A stretch of DNA of 64,000 bases from Ichthyophis bannanicus (Eukaryota; Chordata; Amphibia; Gymnophiona; Ichthyophiidae): NCBI GenBank assembly GCA_033557465.1, contig CM066031.1, forward strand, positions 1,673,074,800 through 1,673,138,799, in the 5' to 3' direction. The translations under genes were made by a program, and so were the position numbers. Below are positions 11,330-21,944 of this stretch, piece by piece. Numbering within the stretch: the stretch's first letter is position 1; the number at the start of each line of letters is the position of its first letter. The notes beneath the pieces were generated by a model that was not told the DNA's origin, did no database searches, and was given only the letters and a program-made list of their open reading frames with translations.

Positions 11330-11465
11330 AGTGGTTCTCAACCCAGTTTTCTGGGACCCCCAGGCCAGTCAGGTTTTCAGGATATCCACAATGAATATGC
11401 ATGAGATAGATCTGCATACGATGGAAGCAGTGCATGCAGATCTATCTCATTCATATTCATTGTGG
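11330..11465. mobile_element. Foldback MITE (copy P2), truncated
   Basis: The segment begins GTGGTTCTCAACCCAG, contains the palindromic core (CATGAGATAGATCTGCAT versus ATGCAGATCTATCTCAT) and stops at CATATTCATTGTGG, where compound hAT copy A starts. The outer right arm expected from P1 and P3 is missing, and I do not find it beyond copy A, so the insertion was accompanied by loss of that arm. Confidence 0.7.
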
Positions 11466-11589
11466 CCGGGGCGGCCCAAAGGGGGCGTGGGACCATGTGT
11501 GGAGACTTGGTGTGGGACCTCATTTGCATAAGGGACCTCATTTGCATAAATATTTGCATAATGTTACCATACACTAACTTTTAGTAAAC

Positions 11590-11826
11590 ATGCCTCTTAA
11601 TGAGTGTATGGATAAAGAAAGACTAAAAGATTTCTATATTACTATAATCCAGTGGCAACCGCCAGGAAAACTAGGAACTACTATAAACACTGCCCATTTA
11701 GAACCCATAGCAAACCCGCCGTATCGTAACAGCACTACCAGGACTCACAAAGCACCAGACCCTACCTATCGAAAGGCAACACTGCAAATATTAAACCAAT
11801 ACATTTTAGAAAATAACAATACATGA
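11590..11826 (+). CDS. Small open frame conserved among compound hAT copies (copy A)
   Basis: The 78-codon frame starts MPLNECMDKERLKDFYITII and ends ENNNT. I do not recognise a domain, and there is no signal peptide or membrane segment. The same frame is present in copies B (21,624-21,944, minus), C (24,565-24,768, minus, shortened) and D (35,496-35,732). Against copy D the differences change amino acids at least as often as they are silent, which does not suggest purifying selection. It may be a captured fragment or a chance frame inherited from the ancestral element. Confidence 0.35.
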   Translation: MPLNECMDKERLKDFYITIIQWQPPGKLGTTINTAHLEPIANPPYRNSTTRTHKAPDPTYRKATLQILNQYILENNNT

Positions 11827-12529
11827 CCTACTGGGGAAAGAGAACAAGTGGCAATGTCAAATAGGAATTACATAAACAGAATACCTCAGCTCAGTTACAG
11901 ATGCAGAACATAGACCATCACCAAACAAGGAATCACAATTTAGAAACAGGAAGACAATAATTAAACTGGGAACCCCAAAAGCCAAACTTGTAATGTACAA
12001 CAACACTGTAGAAATAAAACTATAAATTAATTTCCTCTTGTACTAAACAAAGCGCAGATGTTAATGATGCACATTTCCCAGAGCTGACATATTCCAGTTA
12101 ATAAATTCAAAATAAAGAGATATCTTTCTACCTTTTGTGCATTTTTTTTTCAGTTGCAATTGCTCCAGCCACTTTCTTCTGGTTTCTTCGTGTCTTCTGC
12201 TAACCTTTCATCGTCTGCTGTCCATTTGTCCTTTCTTCTCTCTTCTAGTTTTTTTTCCATTCTCTCTCTACATCTGCTTTAACATAGTAATCTTTCTCCT
12301 TTTGCTCTTTCCTCATTCCTATTTCATCCACTCAAATTTTACCCCTCCATCCTCAATCCCCACTTACTCTCCCAATACCTGGCCAATTGTAGATTTGTCT
12401 TCCCTCCCACACAAAATATTTTCCCCTCTCCATTTCACTCTCTCAGCCCCATCCCATTCTAATCCTCCCCCAACATCCGCTCCCTTGTAGTTCCAGCCCC
12501 ACAAAGCATCCGCTCCCTTCTAGTCCCCG

Positions 12530-13250
12530 CATCAGCCCATTTCTAGTCCTAGCCACACCATCAGCCCATTTCCAGTCCTAGCTCCCCCATCCATTTCCAG
12601 TCCTATCCGAGTCCCTACATCAGCTCATTTCCAATCCCAGCCCCCCATCAGCCCATTTCTAGTCCTTTCCTAGCCCCACCATCAGCCCATGTCAAATCCT
12701 AGCTCCCCTCCACTCAGCCCATTTCCATTCCAAGCCCCCATCCCCATCAGCTATTTGCAGTTCAAGCCTCCCCTTCCACTCAACCCATTTGCAGTACTAG
12801 CAACTCCCCCAACCCATTACCAGTCCTAGCCCCCCCATAGCCCATTATCAGTCCTAAGCCCCCCCATCAGCCCACTTCCAGTCCTAACCCCCCATCACCC
12901 CATTTTCAGTCTTAGCCACCCATAACCCATTACCAGTCCTAACCCCCCATCAACCCACTTCCAGTTCTAACCTCATCAGCCCATTTCCTGTCTTAGCCCC
13001 CCAATAGCCCATTAACAGTCCTAACCCCATCAGCCCACCTCAAGTCCTAACCCCCCCATCAGCCCAATTCCAGTCCTAGCCCCCCCATAGCCCATTACCA
13101 GTCCTAACCCCCCATCAGCCCACTTCCAGTCCTAACCCTCCCATCACCTCATTTTCAGTCTTAGCCCCCCTCATAGCCCATTACCAGTCCTAACCCCCCC
13201 ATCAGCCCACAGCCCATTACGTCCTAACCCCCCTCCCCCCATCAGCCCAG
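12530..13250. repeat. Satellite inside compound hAT copy A
   Basis: This is a diverged tandem array of roughly 25-35 bp units, read here as CAGCCCATTTCCAGTCCTAG with C-runs between units. It is the reverse complement of the G-rich arrays in copies B and C (AGGACTGGAAATGGGCTGATG type) and matches copy D. No coding content. Confidence 0.85.
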
Positions 13251-13855
13251 GGAAAATTTAAAATTAAAAAAAAAGCTGGCTGCTGCCGCTGCCACCATGC
13301 CAGTAGCAAAATTGAGTGTCCCACGGCCCCCCCTGCCCGGCAGAGCCCTCCCTCCCTGTATCAGTCCCTCTCTGCGCCGACTTTCAGAGCCGTGAAGGGA
13401 GAGTTTCTCCCTCACGACTCTGTTAAGCCCGCCGGCACTGATGGGAAACAGTTTTACAGGGAGGGAGGGCTCTACCAAATCAAGCCAAATCATTATGTAT
13501 AATTCAACCTGGCATGAAAATATATGTTGTCATTTTTCTCCTTTGTATAAGCTCTCCTTGTTCAACAAAAAATATTTTCTTCACAGGTAAAGTTCTCTCT
13601 CTCTTTCTTTTTTTCTTTATTTAAATCCAGGATAGTTCTATAGGGTCTCAATCAGGGAACCATTTACTAACAGTGTGTATTATGCTGTGCCTCTTATGTT
13701 TAAAGAGATCACAAAGAAAAGCTGTCTCCCTTTTACTGCAGTTTGCAATCTGGTGCAGGCCTTGCTTACTGGTCATGATACCTAGAACAAGCCTGAATAT
13801 CTGTTACAGCTCACACGCTCACCTGATCAAATCTATATACTTCTATTGTGCTTAG

Positions 13856-14104
13856 GGGAGGAGTGGCCTAGTGGTTGGGGCAAGTTATCGAAGGTCAGGG
13901 GTTCAAATCCCACTAGAGGACAGCAACCTTGGGTCAGAAGGACTGGGGTTTCTAGTCCCATAGGTGCTCTTTGCAGTCTTGGACAAGTTGTTTAACCTTC
14001 CATTGCCCATGTTCCCTGTAAAATTATCTCCAATAATGCCTTGTTCAATGTAAACTGCCTTGATATCATGAAAGGCAGTATATAAGAAATGTTAAATGAA
14101 TAAA
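13856..14104 (+). mobile_element. tRNA-headed SINE (copy S2)
   Basis: Same family as S1. It has GGAGTGGCCTAGTGGTTGGG, GGGGTTCAAATCCCAC (B-box-like), the CTTGG-CAAGT block and a 3' part ending in GGCAGTATATAAGAAATG with a short A/T-rich tail. It is diverged from the other copies and so probably older. Confidence 0.85.
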
Positions 14105-15049
14105 ATTATTGCATTCAGAGTACCAATTTACAAAGTCTCCAGTCCTTTTTGGCAAATCTGGCTGCCAAATCCTTTACTCCCAAAACTCAGACACCCACAG
14201 TTTAATTACTTTTCGGCATCACAGACAAACAATTTATTTTCTCACAAACTGGGCGCCACATCTCTGCTTCACTGGAGAATGCTTCAAACAGCATTTCCAA
14301 ACACTTTTTTGGGTCTGAAGTATTATTCCTTCCAGATCCCCATTTCAGCTCCATAATTTTCTTTCTAAGCACAGATTTCACAGTTTCTCCAGGCTAGACA
14401 ATTACCCTTTCATTTTGCGTTTTCAAAAGTCTCTTTTACTCTGGTTATTATCTGCAAGGCTCTTATCTTTGCAGAAAAGGCTCATAGTATAGACCCGCCA
14501 GTAAATGCACATTTTTAGGTTACACATAATTGCTTATGCAGATCTTAGCACATATGCGGCATTTAGTATTTTTCAGTGTTTCTTATAAAGTGCTCTTTTC
14601 AAACAAACTCTATGCACAGCTTCCCTTGGCTTCCTCAGAAGACTCCAGAGCCCCTTTATGAACATTAACATTTCCCTGGAGCAGGCGGGGGGGGGGGGGG
14701 GGGGGGTTTGTGGGGCAGAGAGATGAACAGATTATCTAGGGAGCTGCATGCTCAGTTTTACTTAAGACTGTATGGCTGTTGTAAAGTAGGACTTAGTTTC
14801 TACAAGGAAGGAGGTTACCTCAAATGTCTTTCTTAGATATGCAAATCCAAGTCCACTTCTATCCATGGCTTTTACAAAGTTCTTCATGATCCTGACAGTG
14901 GTGCTCCCAGGGTGAGGCTTAGCCATACGTGTGATTTCCCCACATTCGGATAACTTGACTGCATAATATATGGTCAAAAAATAATGAAATTACTCCATTA
15001 GCAACAGCACTTATTAAACGGAGACATATAATTGTGGGAGTAATTTAAA
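14105..15049. other. No recognised feature except a 20-base G run
   Basis: No gene or named repeat is supported. A pure run of 20 G lies at 14,687-14,706 and is a likely sequencing or replication trouble spot. Confidence 0.45.
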
Positions 15050-15314
15050 AAATTTTTTAAAAATGGCTCGGGGATGTCTCAGACCAATCGGTTCAGAACA
15101 TAGACACAAAGTATCTAGGAATGCCGCAATAGCATCAATGACTATCCACCGGCCCAAATCACTTATGCATCAAGTTTGAATTGCTTTTGAACTGCTTATA
15201 ACAGCTTATTCTAATGTGAAGATGGCATTTCCAATACGCCCACAAAATATAGCGAAACAATAGTACTTAACTTCAGATACCCCAACGCCAGTTATCTCAG
15301 CGCCATTTAATGCG

Positions 15315-15343
15315 TTTCACTCAACAAAACTGAGTTTCTTCAG
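15315..15343 (-). ncRNA. Hammerhead-ribozyme-like core in the Penelope-like element
   Basis: On the minus strand CTGAAGA (15,337-15,343) is followed by a small stem (ACTCA pairing with TGAGT across a T-rich loop) and then GAAA (15,315-15,318). This is the order CTGANGA, stem II, GAAA of the hammerhead ribozyme, which Penelope-like elements are known to carry. One extra A sits at the base of stem II, and I do not find a clean stem III with a UH cleavage site, so this copy may be degenerate. Confidence 0.4.
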
Positions 15344-15752
15344 GGGGATTTATAACTGAAAAAAACAAAAAGTTAAGTTAAAAAATACAGTAAAAAATCG
15401 CCATAATAATAATCCCTCATATTAGTGCAAATATAATCAGATGTGACTTCTCCAACAAACCCAGCTAAACGCCATACCTGAAATAATAAACTGATGCTGC
15501 CCACGTTTTAGACGAAGAGTATAGCTTGTAACGTTTCTAGTGCTCAAAAAAACGCCGCGCATGCAGACCAGAAGCAGAGAGCACTTTTTAAAAGGGTGGC
15601 TATGACGTCACTAGCTGTGCCAAAGTTTTACACTCCACTACACAAACTAGAGCTGTCAACTAAAAATAATTAACAAGCCCTAACATCATATCACTTGTAC
15701 AAATGGCCCAAAATCTGAACCATCACAAACTTCAAAAAGGTAAATGTGCAAT

Positions 15753-16685
15753 TTAAAGGCAAGCACCCCAGTCAATAACCGTATTAAGCCCCCCAGGACT
15801 AACGAACCGTAAAGTGAAAATCCACCATTGTTCACGATACAGTAAAAATTGTTCCTGTGACTTCCCATGCGCACCCCTCGGAACTTCTTCAATGCAGAAA
15901 CAATGCAAACTTTCAAAAGCATGTCCTTGCGATTTGCAATGATGGACAATCGGCGCTGTCAATACTCCATGTTTCAATCGACTTTTGTGTTCTTGTATTC
16001 TAATCCTCAAGGAACGGGTCGTTTTACCCACATATAGAAGGTTACAGGAGCAGCGTATAGCATATATGACACAACTGGTAACACAAGATGTACTTCCTTT
16101 CAAAAAATACGTGTGTCCATTGTAGGTAAACTGATCTGTTTCCCAGGTAACGGCACATATGTTACAAAGGCCACACTTCCTATGACCTGCACTCTCTCTT
16201 GACCCAATAGGGGAACCCTCAGACCGCAAAACAGCAGGACTTAATCTTTCTTTAAGATTTCGGCCTCGTTGCCAAACACAGCGGATTCGTTTATGAGCTA
16301 GCCCCGGAATTGAGCTAAGCACATTCATATGTTTTGAAACAATCTTCTGAATTTTAAAACTCAGGGGAGAGTAACCAGTAATAAGGTTAATAAATTCAGT
16401 ATCTGCAGTCGAAACATCACTGGCATCACGAGGTTGCAATAATTGTGTTCTATCATTATACAGAGCACGTCGATAAGCTCGGGTAACAACATGAGACGGA
16501 TAGCCTCGAGCAATAAAGTCTCCAGCCAACTTAGTAGCTTGTGTCTTATAATCCTGTAAATCAGAACAGTTCCTGTGATATCTCAAAAATTGTGAGGTGG
16601 GTAAACCATCTTTCAAGCGCAAAGGGTGAGCGCTAGTATAATGAAGGAAAGTGTTACGGTCCACTGGTTTTCTGGTTTCCTTCAT
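15753..16685 (-). pseudogene. Penelope-like protein, thumb region plus GIY-YIG endonuclease
   Basis: A 310-codon open frame begins MKETRKPVDRNTFLHYTSAH. Its N-terminal third matches the region that follows the reverse transcriptase palm in Penelope-like proteins (HPLRLKDGLPTSQFLRYHRN). A Cys-rich motif CGLCNIC lies near residue 170. The GIY-YIG nuclease domain follows (VIYAIRCSCNLLYVGKTTRS, IQEHKSRLKHG, HHCKSQGH). The frame is open throughout, but the catalytic reverse transcriptase region is missing, so the copy cannot act alone. The start codon is simply the first ATG after the truncation and need not be used. Confidence 0.85.
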
Positions 16686-16719
16686 TATATGCAGTTACCT
16701 GAGTATTGGTTTCAGAGAT

Positions 16720-17403
16720 GGCTGAGGGGAGATATGTTAGAGGTCTATAAAATAATGAGTGGAGTGGAATGTGGCATAAATCGGTTGTTTACTCCTTCAT
16801 AAAGTACATAGACTAGGGGACATACAATAAAGCTACAAAGTAGTATGTTTAAGACTAATCGGAGAAAACATTTTTTCACTTAATGTGTAATTAAGCTCTG
16901 GAATTCATTGCCAGAGAATGTAGTAAAAGTTGTTAGTGTAGCTGGGTTTTAAAAAGGTTTGGACAAGTTCCTGGTGGAAAAGCCCGTAAATGCTTATTAA
17001 AAAGGACTGGGGGAAATTCACTCCTTATTCCTGGGATAAGTAGCGTGGAATTTGTCTACCTTTTGGGGTCCCTCCAGTTACTTGGGAGTGGAGGAGTAGC
17101 CTAGTGGTTAGAACACTAGCTTGGTAACCAAGCAACCAGGGTTTGATTCCCACTAGCACTCCTTGTAGCCTTGGGCAAGTCACCTAACCTTCCATTGCTT
17201 CTGAAGAAATGCCTGGTAATTTGCTTCCTGTCACACTGCCAAGAAAACCCAGGGGCTTCTGGGTCAGCAATGATTCAAAGGCACACATTGCATTTTTTAC
17301 AGATACTTGTGACATGGATTGGCCACTGTTGAAACAAAATATTAGGTTTGGTGGACCTTTGGTCTGACTCAGTTTGGCAAATCTTATGTCCTTATGTTCT
17401 TAC
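16720..17403 (+). mobile_element. CR1 LINE 3' end, interrupted by a SINE
   Basis: The plus strand holds a decayed C-terminus of a CR1 reverse transcriptase (ENIFSLN, GFKKVWTSSW-like frames), then GGGATAAGTAGCGTGGAATT, the SINE S3, and finally the CR1 terminal block GGATTGGCCACTGTTG and CTTATGTCCTTATGTTCTTA. The same terminal block is present at 29,081 (minus) and 59,015-59,175 (plus). The coding part has several stops and frame changes. Confidence 0.85.
17087..17300 (+). mobile_element. tRNA-headed SINE (copy S3), second subfamily
   Basis: It has the head GGAGTAGCCTAGTGGTTAGA, the B-box-like GGGTTTGATTCCC and then CTTGGGCAAGTCACCTAACC. Instead of the tail of S1 it continues into CACACTGCCAAGAAAACCCA and TTCTGGGTCAGC, a module that recurs in reverse at 25,525-25,640. 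It splits the CR1 tail. Confidence 0.75.
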
Positions 17404-18308
17404 AACTAAAGCATGTTTTTTGGACTGTCCACCAGATAGTGCCAGTCCCACTGGTCTAAATTAGATTCCAACATTTCTGATTGTGTGTACCCCTTTTTAA
17501 CCTCCAAAATGTTCAAGAACTCCCAGTTCATCCCTACTACTTTTCCCAGACCCCTCCCCTCAGTGCCAGGCCTGCCCTATTAATCCTTTTTCTCTTCCTT
17601 CCCCTAGTCTCTCTCTCTCTCTCTCTCTCTTCCTCCTGAAATCCTCACTAGTCTCAGTCTCTTTCTCTCTCCCTTCCCCAAGCCAGTTTCTTAGAATTTT
17701 CCTCCCTCCCAGCCAACCTCCCCCCAGCCTTTTTCTCTTTATTGTGTCCTACAGACCCCATGTTATGGTCTCATGAACCCCAGGTTGGGAACCACTGCTC
17801 TAAGGAGTTATTTCATGATGAAATCTCCTCCCTGCAGCCTTGGAGAAAGAAATCAAGCTGTAGGTACACACAGGGCCTGTGCAAGGAGATGAGGTGCCCT
17901 AGGCAAACCTCATCCTTTGCGTCCTTTCCCCTCTCAAGCCCCCTTTACTGCTATTGTCGCCCCTCTCTGTGACCTGCAGTAGTAGCAATAGCCTCAAATA
18001 GCCCTGCAGCACTTACCTAAAAACTTCAGAGCCGTGAGGCTGTTTATCTTCTTCCCCCATCAACCCCCGATGCTGACTTCCTTTTATATGGGGATGGAAG
18101 CCGCCTCTGCCCCATGCAAACAGGAAGTCAGCATCTGGCAGGTTGTCATCAGGATATTCTAGTATAATTAGGGGTTTAAACACTTAGGGGGCATTTTCAA
18201 TGCCATTTAGGGAGACCTGCAAACTACCTTTGTATAAGCTCTCCATCCACGAATGGTGAGTCACATTGGTTCCTCCTGCCATCAGGAGCCCCAACGGGAT
18301 CATCACTA
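17404..18308. other. No recognised gene; CT-rich stretch
   Basis: The segment contains a CT dinucleotide run near 17,610-17,630 within a pyrimidine-rich stretch. No coding region or named repeat is supported. Confidence 0.5.
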
Positions 18309-18420
18309 TCTGTTGTTGTTGTTGTTAAGTGCCGTCGAGTCGGAGTCGACTCATGGCGACCCTCTGGATAGCTATCCTAAATTGTGTTTGGTCTTGAGTC
18401 AGGCGGCTCATTGTTGACAG
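18309..18420 (-). mobile_element. RTE 3' end (second copy)
   Basis: The plus strand reads TGTTGTTGTTGTTGTTAAGT then GCCGTCGAGTCGGAGTCGAC, the complement of the terminus of the element at 6,764-10,078. Only about 110 bp is present, as expected for a strongly 5'-truncated insertion. Confidence 0.9.
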
Positions 18421-18423
18421 ACT

Positions 18424-18692
18424 ATCTACTGCTTTATTTAATCTGTACTTAATACCTTTCTGCCTGCTTTTGGATAAATTGTATATTGGTTATAAGATCT
18501 ATGCAGGCAACATTTTACTGTGTCTACCATTGGCTGATGTTGAGAAGATAGGATCTTCTATCTTAATACATGCATTTCCAGTGATGAGACATTTGTTGGC
18601 TGTGAATGGTCTTTATATTAATCTCAACCAAACAAAGGCCATGGTGATTTCAAGAGACAAAATGGCAGAGTATCCTGATATTAAAACTGGGT
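18424..18692 (+). pseudogene. L2-type reverse transcriptase fragment
   Basis: The frame encodes a short piece of the palm region: LDKLYIGYKIYAGNILLCLP, then a segment ending LLAVNGLYINLNQTKAMVI. The expected YADD reads YAGN, so both catalytic aspartates are lost. It starts directly after the RTE tail and ends near 18,692 without a 3' UTR. It is an isolated fragment. Confidence 0.75.
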
Positions 18693-18925
18693 GAAGTTGG
18701 CATTAGTGGGGGTGGAAGCAAACAGCCTTGCGGTGCCAAAGTTTGAAGATAAGTGCTGTGGGGCTGCTTCAAGCCATTTCCGCCTCTGTAGGTTCTGGTG
18801 AGGGGTGACAGTGGTGCCAATGGGTTCCCCTAGAGCAGCGATGGCGAACCTATGGCACGCGTGCCAGCTGTGGCACGCGAAGGCCTTGCAGCTGGCACGC
18901 GGGAAGGTCGCAAATTAATATATGC

Positions 18926-19298
18926 CGGCTCATGGCAATTAAAAAAAAAAAAAAAAGCTGGCCGCCGCGGCGGCATGGAGTGTCCCGCGGGGCTTCCTCT
19001 GCCCGGCGGGACTCTCCCGGCGCAGCTCAGCCCCTCTCTGCCGGCTTGCAGATACGCGAAGGGAAAGTCTCCCTCGCGTCTCTGTTAAGCCCGCAGGGGC
19101 TGATGGGAAATTTCCCATCTGCCCCTGCGGGCTTAACAGAGACGCGAGGGAGACTCTCTCTCCCTTCGCGTATCTGCAAGCCGGCAGAGAGGGGCTGAGC
19201 TGCGCCGGGAGAGTCCCGCCGGGCAGAGGAAGCCCCGCGGGACACTCCATGCCGCCGCGGCGGCCAGCTTTTTTTTTTTTTTTAAATTGCCATGAGCC
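18926..19298. repeat. 373-bp near-perfect palindrome
   Basis: Two GC-rich arms of about 185 bp meet at GATGGGAAATTTCCCATC (centre 19,110/19,111). The arms run outward through CCGCAGGGGC, CTCGCGTCTCTGTTAAGC, CCGGCTTGCAGATACGCG and GGCGGCATGGAGTGTCCC to an A tract, a T tract and GGCTCATGGCAATT. I see only a few mismatches and one 4-base indel. Related but more diverged arms occur in copies A, C and D. Confidence 0.95.
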
Positions 19299-19299
19299 G

Positions 19300-21190
19300 A
19301 GGGGGGGCGGGTAGGACTGGCAAAGGGCTAGGGGGGGGGGTTAAGACTGGCAATGGGCGAGGGAGGGAGGGAGGTTAAGCCTGGCAATGGGCTAGGGTGG
19401 TAGGAGGTTAAGACTGGCAATGGGCTAGGGAGGGAGGGAGGGAGGTTAAAACTGGCAATGGGCGAGGGAGGGAGGGAGGGAGGTTAAGACTGGCAATGGG
19501 CTAGGGAGGGAGGGAGGGAGGTTAAGACTGGCAATGGGCTAGGGAGGGAGGGAGGGGGGTTGAGACTGGCAATGGGCTAGGGAGGGAGGGAGGGGGGTTG
19601 AGACTGGCAATGGGCGAGGGAGGGAGGGAGGGGGGTTGAGACTGGCAATGGGCTAGGGAGGGAGGGAGGTTGAGACTGGCAATGGGCTAGGGAGGGAGGG
19701 AGGTTAAGACTGGCAATGGGCTAGGGAGGGAGGGGGTTGAGACTGGCAATGGGCTAGGGAGGGAGGGAGGGGGGTTGAGACTGGCAATGGGCGAGGGAGG
19801 GAGGGAGGGGGGTTGAGGCTGGCAATGTGCTAGGGAGGGAGGGAGGGAGGTTGAGACTGGCAATGGGGGAGGGAGGGAGGGAGGGAGGTTGAGACTGGCA
19901 ATGGGCTAGGGAGGGAGGGAGGGAGGGGGGTTGAGACTGGCAATGGGCTAGGGGAGGGAGGGGGGTTGAGACTGGCAATGGGCTAGGGAGGGAGGGAGGG
20001 GGGTTTGAGACTGGCAATGGGCTAGGGAGGGAGGGAGAGGGGTTGAGACTGGAAATGGGCTAGGGAGGGGGGTTTAAGACTGGGAGTGGGCTGGGGGGGG
20101 TAAGATTGGCAGTGGGCTATGGGGGGGGTTAAGACTAGCAATGGGCTGTGGGCTGATGAGGGCTGGCAATGGGCTATGGGGGGGGGGTTAATACTGGCAA
20201 TGGGCTTGGGGGGGGGGTTAAGACTGGGAATGGGCTATTATTGGGGGGGTTAAGACTGGCAATGGGCTGTGGGCTGATGAGGGCTGTCTGGAAATGGGGT
20301 GATGGGGGGGTTAGGACTGGTAATGGGCTATGGGGGGGTGTTAAGACTGGTAGATGGCTGATGGGGGGGTTAGGACTGATAATGGGCTATCATGGGGGGG
20401 GTTAAGACTGGTAGTGGGCTGATGGGGGGGTAGGACTGATAATGGGTTATGGGGGGGGCTAGGACAGGAAATGGGCTGATGGGGAGGGGTTAGGACTTGA
20501 GGTGGGCTGATGTGGTTAGGACTGGTAATGGGCTGTGGGCTGATGGGGGGGGTTAGGACTGGCAATGGGCTATGGGGGGCTGACTGGAAATGGGCTGATG
20601 GGGGGGTTAGGACTGGTAATGGGTTATAGGGGGGGGCTTAAACTGAAAATGGGGTGATGGGGGTTAGGACTGGAAGTTGATTGACGGGGGGCTAGGACTG
20701 GTAATGGGTTGGGGTGTTGCTAGGACTGGAAATGGGCCTAGTGGAAGGGGAGGCTTGAACTGCAAATAGCTGATGGGGAGGGGGCTTGGAATGGAAATGG
20801 GCTGTGAGGGAAGGGAGCTAGGACTGAAAATGGGCTGATGGAACAGCTAGGATAGGACTGGAAATGGGCTGTTGGGGGGAGCTAAGATTGGAAATGGGCT
20901 GTGGTGGGGGCTTGAATTGAAATGGACTCATGGAGGGGCTAGAACTGGAAGTAGGCTCATGGGGGGGCTTGGACTGGAATTGGGCTGAGTGGAGGGGAGC
21001 TATGATTTGACATGGGCTGATGGTGGGGCTAGGAAATGACTAGAAATGGGCTGATGGAGGGGCTAGGATTGAAAATGAGCTGATGAAGGGACTTGGACTG
21101 GAAATGGATGGGGGAGCTAGGACTGGAAATGGGCTGATGGGGGGCTAGGACTGGAAATGGGCTGATGCAGGGACTAGAAGGGAATGGATG
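19300..21190. repeat. G-rich satellite inside compound hAT copy B
   Basis: Nearly 1.9 kb of tandem repeats. The left half has units of about 33-38 bp of the form GACTGGCAATGGGCTAGGGA followed by GGGAGGGAGG. Towards the right the units diverge to about 25-35 bp (TTAGGACTGGTAATGGGCTA with G runs). Many consecutive GGGA blocks could form G-quadruplexes on the plus strand. Proline-rich translations of the minus strand are artefacts of the repeat. Confidence 0.95.
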
Positions 21191-21623
21191 CTGGGTGAGA
21201 CTGGAACTAGAAGGAGCTGATGTTGGGGGAGGATTAGAATCGGATGGGGCTGGGAGAGTAAAATGGAGAGGGGAAAAATATTTTGTATAGGAGGGATGAA
21301 AAATCTACAATTGGGCCAGGTATTGGAGGGAGAGTAATTGGGGATTGAGGATGGAGGGGTAAAATATGTGTGGATGAAATAGGAATGAGGAAAGAGCAAA
21401 AGGAGAAAGATTAGTATGTTAAAGCAGATGTAGAGAGAGAGAGAATGGAAAAAAAAACAATAATAGAGAAGAAATTACAAATGGACAGCAGACGAAGGAG
21501 AGTTAGCAGAAAACATGAAGAAGAAACCAGAAGAAAGTGGCTGGACCAATTGCAACTGAAAAAAGAAAATGCACAAAAGGTAGAAAGATATCTCTTTATT
21601 TTGAATTTATTAACTGGAATATG

Positions 21624-21944
21624 TCAGCTCTGGGAAATGTGCATCATTAACATCTGCGCTTTGTTTTGGTACAAGAGGAAATTCCTATTTGACGTTGCCA
21701 CTTGTTCTCTTTCCCCAGTATTCTCTGAAATGTATTGGTTTAATATTTGCAGTGTTGCCTTTTGATAGGTAGGGTATGGTGCTTTGTGAGTCCTGGTAAT
21801 GCTGTCAGGATACGGCGGGTTTGCTATGGGTTCTAAATGGGCAGCGTTTGTAGTAGTTCCTAATGTGCCTGGCGGTTGGCACTGGATTATAGTAATGTAG
21901 AAATCTTTTAGTCTTTCTTTATCCATACACTCATTAAGAGACAT
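21624..21944 (-). CDS. Small open frame of compound hAT (copy B, extended)
   Basis: It begins MSLNECMDKERLKDFYITII, as in copies A and D. Relative to them this copy lacks about 15 bp just before the usual stop and about 175 bp further on, which joins the frame to downstream sequence and lengthens it to 106 codons ending MLMMHISQS. I cannot assign a function. The extension is probably accidental. Confidence 0.3.
   Translation of the reverse strand: MSLNECMDKERLKDFYITIIQCQPPGTLGTTTNAAHLEPIANPPYPDSITRTHKAPYPTYQKATLQILNQYISENTGEREQVATSNRNFLLYQNKAQMLMMHISQS

Larger units (their letters stand above)
11466..13476 (+). mobile_element. Compound hAT-like element, copy A (3' truncated)
   Basis: The left end, CCGGGGCGGCCCAAAGGGGG, matches the terminal repeat of complete copy D (CAGGGGCGGCCCAAGGGGGG) with one change at the second base. 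In order follow ATTTGCATAA motifs, a 78-codon open frame, about 650 bp of unique body, a satellite (about 12,530-13,250), and a GC-rich left arm of the palindrome. The right palindrome arm ends after roughly 20 bp, near 13,476, so the right terminus and its target-site copy are missing. Confidence 0.75.
15050..16690 (-). mobile_element. Penelope-like element, 5'-truncated
   Basis: The minus strand carries the C-terminal part of a Penelope-like (Neptune-type) retroelement protein and about 700 bp of 3' noncoding sequence. The noncoding part contains CCTGAAGAAACTCAG and GAGTGAAACGC, a block I associate with vertebrate Penelope-like elements and with the hammerhead-like motif listed separately. 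The reverse transcriptase palm is absent. The 5' breakpoint is near 16,690; a CR1 tail begins at about 16,720. The 3' limit is approximate. Confidence 0.8.

Noticed and set aside
12470..13250. A CRISPR-like array
   Set aside because: Units are contiguous and diverged with no unique spacers, and the context is a vertebrate transposon.
18939..19250. Overlapping GC-rich open frames on both strands of the palindrome
   Set aside because: The near-identical peptides on opposite strands are a consequence of the inverted repeat.
19754..20017. Long proline-rich open frames within the satellite arrays
   Set aside because: They are translations of tandem C-rich repeats and have no start context or domain.
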